The notes under the pieces were generated by a model. That model was not told the origin of the DNA and ran no database searches. It worked only from the letters and a program-made list of their open reading frames with translations. A stretch of 64,000 nt of DNA from Candidatus Eiseniibacteriota bacterium (GTDB lineage Bacteria; Eisenbacteria; RBG-16-71-46; SZUA-252). The translations under genes and the position numbers were made by a program. Where the stretch lies: assembly GCA_003235575.1 (NCBI GenBank), contig QJVW01000094.1, positions 1-64,000 on the forward strand. The letters are read 5' to 3'. Positions 1-9,420 of the stretch are shown here, in pieces. Each line of letters opens with the position of its first letter. The stretch's first letter is position 1.

Positions 1-2
1 GG

Positions 3-860
3 CAGCGCCGCGTCACGTTCGCCGGACGGCTCCAGCCCTGGGCCAGCGGCAAGGACATCGTGCTTCGGCTCCTGGCGGGCTGGGGCGCCAAACAGTCGGA
101 GGGGATGAGCGTCGAGTTCATCGACCGCGACAAACAACTGCCGCTCCCGTTCCGCAACACGATCGCGAACATGATGGCGGAGGGCGAGGCGTTGAACGGA
201 ATTTTCGCGCGGGACGAGATCACGGAAGCGTGGTTCGTGGAGCGCGGCATCGAGATGCCCTATCCACGCGTCGTGCCGGGCGAGGATGCCGTCTACGAGA
301 AGGACGAGACGCTCGATTTGACCGAGGTCGCCCCGATGATCGCGAAGCCGTTCAGCCCCGGCAACGCGTTTCCGGCCGAAGACGTCGCCCGGGAGCGCAT
401 CACGTTCGACAAGGCGATGATCGGCTCCTGCACCAACGGGGGGTACACGGACCTTCTCGCGGCGGCGCTCGTGATTCGGGCGGCGCGCGCGAAGGGGATC
501 GAACGGGCGGCGAAGGGCTCCGAGTTCGTCGTCTTTCCGGGAAGCAACACGGTCAAGCAGCTGATCGAGAAACCCGACTCACGATTGGGCGGCGCGTCGA
601 TCGCGGACGTATTCCGCGCCGCAGGCGCCGAGATCCGCGCCTCCTGGTGCGGCCCCTGCTTCGGGCAGGGCCCGGATTCCCTGACCTCGGGGCAGCGCGC
701 GATTACCTCGTTCAACCGGAATTGGCAAAACCGGATGGGTGTCGGCGGAGAGGGATATCTGGCCAGTCCGGCCGTCGTGGCCTCGTCCGCGCTGGCGGGC
801 TACATGGCGCCGCCGTCCGAGCTGGGTCTGACGTGGGATCCGGAGGCGTACGGGCTGTAG
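3..860 (+). CDS. Aconitate hydratase, AcnB-like, C-terminal part (5' end outside window)
   Basis: Partial gene; the reading frame is open from the first bases, so the start lies upstream. It interconverts citrate and isocitrate using a [4Fe-4S] cluster in the TCA cycle and glyoxylate shunt. The cluster ligands are visible: the IGSCTNG motif and, further on, the pair in SWCGPCFGQG. The substrate-loop stretch ending GGEGYLASP follows. The protein stops soon after this domain, with no C-terminal swivel domain. That fits the AcnB-type domain order, in which the swivel comes first, and the opening VTFAGRLQPW resembles the AcnB segment just after it. A 3-isopropylmalate dehydratase large subunit is less likely given the WCGPC motif. 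Isocitrate lyase and malate synthase lie elsewhere in the window (51948-55030). Confidence 0.85.
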   Translation, partial: QRRVTFAGRLQPWASGKDIVLRLLAGWGAKQSEGMSVEFIDRDKQLPLPFRNTIANMMAEGEALNGIFARDEITEAWFVERGIEMPYPRVVPGEDAVYEKDETLDLTEVAPMIAKPFSPGNAFPAEDVARERITFDKAMIGSCTNGGYTDLLAAALVIRAARAKGIERAAKGSEFVVFPGSNTVKQLIEKPDSRLGGASIADVFRAAGAEIRASWCGPCFGQGPDSLTSGQRAITSFNRNWQNRMGVGGEGYLASPAVVASSALAGYMAPPSELGLTWDPEAYGL

Positions 861-901
861 CATCGTTTCCACCCGGGCGCCCTCTCGTCCGGGAGCAAGG
901 G

Positions 902-939
902 AAAGGCGGCGCCGGCACGTGGAGCCCGGCGCCGCCTTC
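902..939. terminator. Bidirectional intrinsic terminator between convergent genes
   Basis: A perfect 13-bp inverted repeat (AAGGCGGCGCCGG at 903-915, its complement at 926-938) encloses a 10-base loop. A-rich bases precede it and TT ends it, so it could stop transcription from the aconitase gene on + and from the DUF4097-like gene on -. It lies 42 bases past the aconitase stop. Confidence 0.7.
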
Positions 940-983
940 GCGCGGGAGGTCGCGCGACGAGGGAGGGGGGAGCGACGCCCGCG

Positions 984-2108
984 TCAGCTCGCGCGGGGAC
1001 GCACGGCGACGCGGCCCGAGCCGGTCCCGATCTCGATCGAGCCCTTGCCGTTTCCGACGCGGCCGCGGAACCGGCGCGAGTTCTGGGATTCGACGTCGAG
1101 CGGGAAATCGATGTCGAGCAGCCGTCGCGAGCACTCGATCTCCAGCCTCGCGTTCAGGTCCCTCGGCGTCGTCAGCGTGACCCCCCCCGACCCCGTCTCG
1201 ATGTGAAGTGATTCCGGCGAGCGCTCCAGGTCGAGCGCGACGCCGCCGCTCCCCGTCTCCAGCACGGCGCGCGGCGCATTGAGTCGGTCGATCCTGATGC
1301 CCCCCGATCCCGTCTCGGCCGTGAACTCGGCCGCGATGATCCCTTCGGCTGAAATGCCGCCGGAGCCGGTCTCGATCGACACCTGGTCCGCCCGAATTCG
1401 GTCCAGCGTGATCGCGCCCGAGCCCGTTTCCAGGCTCAGGGAACCGTCGAGATTGCGCACCTCCACTTCGCCGCTCCCCGACTCGATGGACATGGCGCCG
1501 GTCGCGCCGTCGACGTCGACCGATCCCGACCCCGTTTCGAGGGATACCGATCCCACGACGTCGGCGGCGGAGATCATCCCCGCGCCCGTTTCGAGGTGGA
1601 GGTCGGCGTTCGTCTTCGACACCTTCAGGCGGCCCTTGCCGAGATCCACGGAAAGCGTCTGGTCCCGCGGCACGTGAATCGTCACATCCGCGCGCGCGTC
1701 GAGGCCCTTGCCCGAACGGGTGAACTTGATCCTCCGTCCATGCCCACAGTCGTCGAGCCAAACTTCGCTGCTCGAGTGCCGCCCCATGTCCGGATCGACC
1801 ACGAGGTCGGACGGATAGACGACCCGGAGCATCTTCGCGCCGCGGCAGTCGAGTACCTCCACGCGAAGCTGGTCGGCATCCCTTCCGGATGGAGCGACGT
1901 CGACGGTCACATCCCGGCCTTCCGCCGGAAGGAGCGTGACAGTTCCGATCACGTTCGTGACGTGGACCTTCTCGCCGCGGAGGACGTGGTGGCCCGGCTT
2001 CTCCTCGGAGGCGCGCGCTACCGCGGCGAGAAGGAGCGCGGCGAGTATGAGCGGGATCGCGAATAGGAACGGAGCAGTCTGGCTCCGGGCAACCGTCCGG
2101 GTTTGCAT
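984..2108 (-). CDS. Secreted DUF4097-like beta-helical repeat protein
   Basis: A protein of 374 residues with a signal peptide (basic start, then hydrophobic LFAIPLILAALLLAA). The ATG at 2108 was chosen because GGAGG sits 8 bases upstream; an earlier in-frame ATG (2183) has no such site. From about residue 150 the chain is a tandem array with the signature (S/L)ETGSG(G/S/A), seen seven times at spacings of about 18-22 residues, plus weaker flanking copies. This is the pattern of the DUF4097/DUF2807 putative adhesin families, which fold as right-handed beta-helices. Function is unknown; surface or periplasmic location is inferred. It lies downstream of the cytochrome operon on the same strand after a 118-base gap, so co-transcription is possible but not shown. 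Confidence 0.75.
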   Translation of the reverse strand: MQTRTVARSQTAPFLFAIPLILAALLLAAVARASEEKPGHHVLRGEKVHVTNVIGTVTLLPAEGRDVTVDVAPSGRDADQLRVEVLDCRGAKMLRVVYPSDLVVDPDMGRHSSSEVWLDDCGHGRRIKFTRSGKGLDARADVTIHVPRDQTLSVDLGKGRLKVSKTNADLHLETGAGMISAADVVGSVSLETGSGSVDVDGATGAMSIESGSGEVEVRNLDGSLSLETGSGAITLDRIRADQVSIETGSGGISAEGIIAAEFTAETGSGGIRIDRLNAPRAVLETGSGGVALDLERSPESLHIETGSGGVTLTTPRDLNARLEIECSRRLLDIDFPLDVESQNSRRFRGRVGNGKGSIEIGTGSGRVAVRPRAS

Positions 2109-2226
2109 GTGAGACCTCCTGGCCTGCCGACGTATGGGTGGGGGGACACACGTCATACGTCGCGGCCGGGGGCCCGGTTTCACCGGATTGGGGAAAGGGG
2201 GCTCGGCCAGGGCCGGCGGCCGGGGC

Positions 2227-3792
2227 CTAGAAGAACCAGCTCAGACCGAATTGGCTCTGGAGCGACCGCTCGCTGTCGCCACGCCGCACCTCGCCGGATG
2301 CGTAGCCGTAAATCCTTGCGCCCAGACCGCTTTCGAGTTCCACGCCCTGCCAGTCGCTCCGGGTGGTCGTGAGCCCGTTCGCGTCGTTGAACGCCTCCCG
2401 ACCAGCCCGAATCAGCAGCCTCCGGTCACCCGCGAAGCGCCACTCGCCCTCCACGACCTCCAGCCGGCCATCCGTGGCGCCCAGTGTCCTCGTGGCGCGG
2501 AGCCGAAGCGCCAGCTCGTGACGGCGGGGGGTCCGAAGCAGGAGCACGCCGGTGTAGGCGCGGGAGGCCGCGGTCACCCCGGAGAGCCACCTCCCGGAAC
2601 CATCGAGGCGAAGCCAGGGCGTCGGGTCCCACGTCGCGCCGCTCCAGCCGCCTTGGCGGTAGCGATCGTCGAAGGCGGTCTCCGCCGTCTCGCGGTCCCT
2701 GGCGAGGCGGATGCTCCTCCGGTTGTCGAAGCCGGCCTGGAGCGCGACGGTCGGACCGACCCGCTGTCTCGCGAAGAGGAACGTCGACGTCGCGCTCACG
2801 GCCGGATCCCCCAGTGCGCGCTTCCACGACGGATTGGCATCGATCTGCTGGTTGAAGAAGATCGAGCGATTCGGGGCGACGTGGAAAAGATCGAGGAACG
2901 CGGCGTTTCGGTCCGTTTCGCCGCGATAGCGCGCCGCCAAGACTCCGAGGGTGGCGCTCCAGACGCGCCCGGCGTGTCCCCGGCGGAGCCTGGCGAATCC
3001 ACCCGCCTGGGTCTGGGCGAACGAGGGCTCGAAGGTCGACGCTTCGGGCTCCCCTCCGCCGAAGAGCGCCAGGGTCCAGGCGCCGCGATCGATCTCCCCG
3101 ACCACGCCATCGAAGAACGCCGCTCCCGGCGCGGCTGAAAGGACCTGACGACCGACGGTCAGTCGCCGCTGCGACAGGGCGTCGTGCCATGTGGCCGCCA
3201 AGCGGTAGACGCGGGCCTGCCGTTCGGTCGACTGGTCGAGCGACGTGCTCCGCCCGCGTACGTCGGCGTGAAGATTGAGGGCCGAGCCGATCCGGTCGAG
3301 GCGGAGATCGAGCGTCGGCTGTCGCATGCGGCTCCCCGCGTCGGAATCGACGCCGAGATACCCCAGGGAGACGCGTCCGCGCCAGGTGCGCGCGTGTCGG
3401 CGGCGCGCGGGCGCGTTCCCCGCGCTCGCGGCGCGCCCCGCGCGACCGGAGTCCGGGGCCGCTCGCTCCGCCACGACGGTGGTCTTCGCGTGCGGGCGGT
3501 AGCGCGCCTCGTCGCCGATCCGCGGCATCGCGGCGGTCGCGAACGTGTCGCAGACGGCGCGGCGGCTCGTCACCTCGCGCACGAGGAGCCCCGCGATCCG
3601 CTGTCCGTTGCGTCGCGCCTCGGCCGTGTCGCCCGCGGCCACGCCCTGGTCGCGGCCGGCTTCCAGGTAGACCGAGCCGCCCGAGACGTACGTCACGCGG
3701 GTCGTGGCGCTCCCGCCCGTCGCCGCCATCGCGTGGGGGGACCCGGCGAGCACCAGGAGCGCCGCGAGCGCACCGCCGACGGAGGGCCTCAC
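2227..3792 (-). CDS. Outer-membrane beta-barrel protein with N-terminal SH3-like domain (redox operon)
   Basis: The product has 521 residues. The start is a GTG whose bases overlap the stop of the 16-heme cytochrome gene (GTGA), which indicates translational coupling. A signal peptide (ALAALLVLAGSPHAMA) is followed by a short beta-rich segment, about residues 30-80, with SH3-like character (YVSGGSVYLEAGRDQGV). After an Arg/Ala-rich linker come about 370 residues of alternating polar and aromatic beta-strand pattern, ending in Phe-Phe, the usual C-terminal aromatic of an outer-membrane barrel. It is the last gene of a five-gene redox operon. I infer that it is the outer-membrane component for the two multiheme cytochromes, comparable in role, not demonstrably in sequence, to porin-cytochrome conduits. 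No specific family was recognised. Confidence 0.65.
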   Translation of the reverse strand: MRPSVGGALAALLVLAGSPHAMAATGGSATTRVTYVSGGSVYLEAGRDQGVAAGDTAEARRNGQRIAGLLVREVTSRRAVCDTFATAAMPRIGDEARYRPHAKTTVVAERAAPDSGRAGRAASAGNAPARRRHARTWRGRVSLGYLGVDSDAGSRMRQPTLDLRLDRIGSALNLHADVRGRSTSLDQSTERQARVYRLAATWHDALSQRRLTVGRQVLSAAPGAAFFDGVVGEIDRGAWTLALFGGGEPEASTFEPSFAQTQAGGFARLRRGHAGRVWSATLGVLAARYRGETDRNAAFLDLFHVAPNRSIFFNQQIDANPSWKRALGDPAVSATSTFLFARQRVGPTVALQAGFDNRRSIRLARDRETAETAFDDRYRQGGWSGATWDPTPWLRLDGSGRWLSGVTAASRAYTGVLLLRTPRRHELALRLRATRTLGATDGRLEVVEGEWRFAGDRRLLIRAGREAFNDANGLTTTRSDWQGVELESGLGARIYGYASGEVRRGDSERSLQSQFGLSWFF

Positions 3793-5072
3793 GTGCGTCC
3801 CTGCGGATGGCAGGCGTAGCACGCCGCGCTCAGGTACTGGTAGCTCGACACACTGGCATGGTGCCCGTCGGTGTTCTGCTGATCGCTGTGCGGATGGCAG
3901 CCGATGCAGGAGAACGAGGCGAAGCTCGACGGCTGCGTATGGCACTCGGCGCAATCGCTCCATCGTCCGCGGTGCGCCCCGCTGTAGATGGGGAAGTAGA
4001 GCGAATCGTGCTCCAGGAAGTTGCTGTTCCAGTTGCTGGTCGTGTGGCACGAGGCGCACGTGACCGGGAATGCCGCGGCGCTGTGGATCGGGCTTGTCGT
4101 CGCATCGTAGTCGGATTGATGGCACGAGACGCACGCCGTGCCGGTGCCCGCGTAGACGTCGCCGACATGGCACGAGACGCACGCCGCGCCAAGGTGCGCG
4201 CCGGTCAGCGGGAAATTCGTGGTGTTGTGGTTGAAGGCCGCCGGGGTCCAGGCGGACGTCTGATGGCACTGCTCGCAGAGCGTCGAGTATCCCGCCAGCG
4301 CGTGGTTCGGGTTCGCCGCGGCCGCGTACGCATCTTGGTGGCATGAAAAGCAGTCCGTGCTCGTCCCGGCGTAGACGCCTCCGACGTGACAGGACGTGCA
4401 GGCCGTCGTGCGATGCGCGCCCGTCAGCGGGAAGCCGGATGCCGCGTGATCGAACGACGCCGTGTCCCAGCGGAACGGGCGGTGGCACGACTCGCACTGA
4501 AGGGAGAATCCGCCTCCCGCGTGGTCCGGGCTCTTGGCCGCCTGGTACTCGGAGAGGTGGCACGATTGGCAGAGCGACGGGAGGGCGACGAATTGGAGGC
4601 CGCCCGCCTGCTGGGGTTCGTGGCAATGCCGGCAATCCGCCGCGAGATGCGCGCCCATGAGGGGGAACCGCGTCTCCTGGTGCCGGCGCGTCATCGCCGC
4701 GCGATCGAGGAAGCTGCGCGGCGTGTGGCATTGCTCGCAGGCGACGCCCAGCTCTCCACGATGCGGATCGAGGTGGCACGACGCGCACGCCGTCTCGGCC
4801 TGCGCGAATTCCAGGGAACGGTGGCACGCCGTGCAGGCGGCGGACCGATGCGCTCCCTCCAGCCCGAAGCCGTAGGCCGCGTGGTCGAACTCCTTGCTGA
4901 TCTCCGCCGGCGCCCATCCTTTCGCACCGTGGCAAAGCGAACACTCCGCCTTCAGCGACCCGTGGGGGCTGGTCACAGGCGTCGTGGCGCGCGCCGGCGC
5001 CGGCGCGGCGCACACGATCGCCACCAGCGCCAGAATGGGCGCCAGCCGTCGAAGCGTCGAGGATGGGTTCAT
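3789..5072 (-). CDS. Periplasmic 16-heme c-type cytochrome
   Basis: The product has 427 residues with a Sec signal peptide (LAPILALVAIVCAAPAPARA). I count 16 CXXCH heme-attachment motifs, the first CSLCH near residue 40 and the last CYACH five residues before the end. About five modules share the layout His, six residues, Phe/Tyr-x-Leu-x-Gly-x-His, then CXXCH; the extra His residues are probable distal heme ligands. The ATG overlaps the stop of the 20-heme gene upstream (ATGA). It belongs to the broad doubled-CXXCH/cytochrome c3-c7-like multiheme group. It probably carries electrons across the periplasm between the inner-membrane cytochrome b/FAD module and the barrel protein. Electron donor and acceptor are not evident. 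Its hemes would be attached by a Ccm system such as the one at 56515-63133. Confidence 0.88.
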   Translation of the reverse strand: MNPSSTLRRLAPILALVAIVCAAPAPARATTPVTSPHGSLKAECSLCHGAKGWAPAEISKEFDHAAYGFGLEGAHRSAACTACHRSLEFAQAETACASCHLDPHRGELGVACEQCHTPRSFLDRAAMTRRHQETRFPLMGAHLAADCRHCHEPQQAGGLQFVALPSLCQSCHLSEYQAAKSPDHAGGGFSLQCESCHRPFRWDTASFDHAASGFPLTGAHRTTACTSCHVGGVYAGTSTDCFSCHQDAYAAAANPNHALAGYSTLCEQCHQTSAWTPAAFNHNTTNFPLTGAHLGAACVSCHVGDVYAGTGTACVSCHQSDYDATTSPIHSAAAFPVTCASCHTTSNWNSNFLEHDSLYFPIYSGAHRGRWSDCAECHTQPSSFASFSCIGCHPHSDQQNTDGHHASVSSYQYLSAACYACHPQGRT

Positions 5073-6836
5073 GACTTGCCTCCCGTGACGGTGTGACATG
5101 CTTCGCATTTCGAGGAAACGCCGCGGTACTGGATCACGCCCGCGCCCTTCGCCCCGCGCGCCGCGACGTGGCAGGCCGCGCAGGCGACGCCGCGGTGCGC
5201 GCCATCGAGGGCGAACGCCGTGTCGCGGCCGTGGTCGAAGCGGGACGCCGATCGGAAGCGATCGAGATCGTGGCACCGCTCGCACGTCGCCGCGCGCGCG
5301 GCCGGTCTGCCGAACTGGCCCGCGTGCGGATCCTTGTGGCAGTCGGCGCACGCCTGCTCGGCGATGGCGAACGTCATCGCCGGAATCCGGGCCTTGGCAC
5401 GGACGAGGGTGGAGCCCTTCGAGGCGCGTCCGAGCTCGCGGTGGCAATCGACGCACGGAACCGCGCGGTGCGCGCCCTCCAACGGGAAGCGGTACGCGGC
5501 GTGTTCGGCGACGCTGACGCCGGCGGGGCGAAACGCGGCGTCGCCGTGACACGAGGCGCAACCGGCCGTGAAGCGGCCCTTGTGGAGGTCGGCGTGACAC
5601 TCCGCGCAGGCGCGTTCCGGAATCTGCATCGCGAAGCCGGCGGAGCCGAAGCGCTTCGGGTCCCGCAGCGGCGCCAGGCCGGTTCGGTGCGCGTCGTGAC
5701 AGGCGCGGCAGGTCGCTGCCTCGTGGGCTCCATCCAGCGGGAAGGCCGTCTTCGCGTGGTTGCCGGCCGTGAAACGCGCGGGCTGGAACGCCCGCAGGTC
5801 GTGGCAGGAGACGCAGGAGGCCGCCGTGCGCGGCATGGGCTGGCCGCCGTGCGGATCCGAATGACAGTCGGTGCACGCCGCGTGCTTCGGCCGGAACGAG
5901 AACCCCGCGCTTCCGAGCGCGGCCTTGGAAGCGCCCGCCGCGGCCTGCCTGTGGCACGCCGCGCACGCCACCGTCCGATGGCGACCTTCGAGCGGGTAGT
6001 CGCTCGTCGCGTGCATCGCTTCGGAATAGGTGCTGGGGGCGAACGCGTCGACGCCGTGACAGGCGGCGCAATCGACCACGCGGCCGGAGCGCTTGGCCTG
6101 CCCGGCATGCGCGTCCTTGTGGCACGCGTCGCATCGGTCGAAGCGCGGGGTCTTGCCCCACGCCCGCGTCTCGTCGTGGCAATCGGCGCAGGCGACGGCC
6201 GCATGGCGGCCCCGCAGCGGATAGCGCGTTCGCTCGTGGTCGAAGCCCGCGGCGTCGAGATCCTTCCACGCGGAGACGCGATGGCATCGTTCGCACCCGG
6301 CGCCGAACCGGCCGGCGTGGGGGTCGGCGTGGCAGGTGGCGCACGCCCGCTCCAGCCCAAGGAACGAGTGGTCCCGGTCCTTCTTCCGGATTCGGGCGGC
6401 CACCGGGGCCTTCTGGTTCGCCGCGGCGTGGCACTTCGCGCAGGGAACGCGGGCGTGCGATCCCTCCAGGGCGTACCCGGTGCGCTCGTGTCGGAAGCGC
6501 TCGGGCGATCCTTCCTCCCAGCGCACCAGCGCGAATCCGCGGCCGGCGTGGTCGGGGTGGCAGGAAGCGCACTCCGCGTAGTCGGACCGCGCGTGCAGCC
6601 CGCGCTTCGCGCCGCGGGACCAGCCGATCTCCGTATGACACGCGATGCAGCGCTGGCTCATGGTCTCGCTCCGGGAATGACAGGAGAAGCACTTCGCGAG
6701 GGAATCCCACTCGCCGTGAGCGGCCGCCAAGGGGCCGGGGCTGATTTGCGCCCCTCCCGGCCTCGCGAGGCACAGCAGCGCCGCCGCGGCGAGGAGAACC
6801 CCGCCGCCACGCGCCGCGCGCCGCCCGGGCGCGGCC

Positions 6837-8270
<1,434 letters not shown>

Positions 8271-8274
8271 CCGC

Positions 8275-9207
8275 CTACCGGAGCCAGGTTTGGCCCATGG
8301 CGATCGCGACGCCGACGTGGATCAGGACCGCGAGCAGGGCGGTGATCGAGACCGGGCGGTGGGCGACGTGCCAGTAGCGGAAGACGCGCTGCGTGGCGTC
8401 CAGGACGCGGAGCTGCTGCGCGTACCGTATCTCGTCGCGCGCGAGCCGCAGCGCGCGCTCGACCGCCCGACCGTCCACCTGCGCGCCATGCTCGGCAAGC
8501 GCGCGCCACCGACGCCGCAGCGCGCCCAGCATCCTCCATCGTGTCCAGTCGTCCGACACGAGACGGCGGAACGTGGCGGCGATGCCCCCCACCGAGCCCC
8601 CCGGATCCGCCGGCGCCAGCAGTTCCTCGATCTGGCGTGGATCCAGCCGAAGGGTCGCCGCGATCTCGGTCACCTGGGCCCGCCGCCGGGCGGCGACTTC
8701 GTCGCGGGTCAATTCGAGCCCGGCGCGTGAGCGGGGAATGCGGCCGTAGAGGTAACGGCCGATGATGCCGCTGGCGCTGACGACGAGCATCGCCAGATAG
8801 CCCAGCCCGATCACGCCGCGAAACCGCCAGCCGGCGTGCACCGCGATCAGGAGCGGAAGAGAAAGGCCGACGACCGTGTGAATGCGCATCCAGTTCGCGA
8901 CCGACCCCAGGCCGCGGATCGCACCCAACCACTTGCGCACGGGGTAGAGCCACATGAAGAGGAAGAGGGCGAGGCCGAGCACGCCGAACGCCTGCCCCAC
9001 GTCGCCGGACGCCTTCAGGAGGCCGTGAAGCGGGTGGCGGACCCGGTCCGCGACCGTGGCGAAGTAGTAGGTGGCGCCCCACACGGTTACCGCCGCCGGG
9101 ACGAAGAGCGCTACTCCCAGGGCCACGGCATCGGGCGAGACGGTACGAGCGGTCTCATTCTGCCGTGCGGGGTACGTTGTCGTAGATTGCACAATGCTAC
9201 TGCCCAT
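8275..9207 (-). CDS. Inner-membrane di-heme cytochrome b-like protein
   Basis: The product has 310 residues. The ATG at 9207 was chosen because GGAAGGA lies about 10 bases upstream; an upstream ATG at 9306 would add 33 residues of non-membrane character. Several transmembrane helices are visible (about residues 27-50, 72-90, 110-125, 130-150, 285-305). His110 and His124 in one helix and His283 and His297 in the last form two pairs each 14 apart, the classic spacing for two bis-His b hemes spanning the membrane. A soluble helical insert (about 160-270) separates the halves. It is the first gene of the redox operon and probably exchanges electrons with the quinone pool, the FAD protein and the multiheme cytochromes. 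Confidence 0.7.
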   Translation of the reverse strand: MGSSIVQSTTTYPARQNETARTVSPDAVALGVALFVPAAVTVWGATYYFATVADRVRHPLHGLLKASGDVGQAFGVLGLALFLFMWLYPVRKWLGAIRGLGSVANWMRIHTVVGLSLPLLIAVHAGWRFRGVIGLGYLAMLVVSASGIIGRYLYGRIPRSRAGLELTRDEVAARRRAQVTEIAATLRLDPRQIEELLAPADPGGSVGGIAATFRRLVSDDWTRWRMLGALRRRWRALAEHGAQVDGRAVERALRLARDEIRYAQQLRVLDATQRVFRYWHVAHRPVSITALLAVLIHVGVAIAMGQTWLR

Positions 9208-9420
9208 GGCGGCACGTCCTTCCAGGTCGTTTGGCCATAAGAGGATGACAATCGATGCACGTGAAATCGGCCGCGTGAGGTGGGGCTCTGCTACCAGGTG
9301 ATGCAACTGGCGTGCCTGTAAGGAGTTCTACTGACATCCTGACAGGTAGAGTAGGGACGGGTTGGGGCAGAGGCGGGGTACGGCGCTGTGCGGTTCCGGT
9401 CGTGACGCGGGGCTAGGCTA

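Noticed and set aside
1200-1660. Regularly spaced DNA repeats resembling a CRISPR array
   Set aside because: The repeats are in phase with the reading frame of the DUF4097-like protein and encode its ETGSG turns; spacer and repeat lengths do not fit CRISPR.
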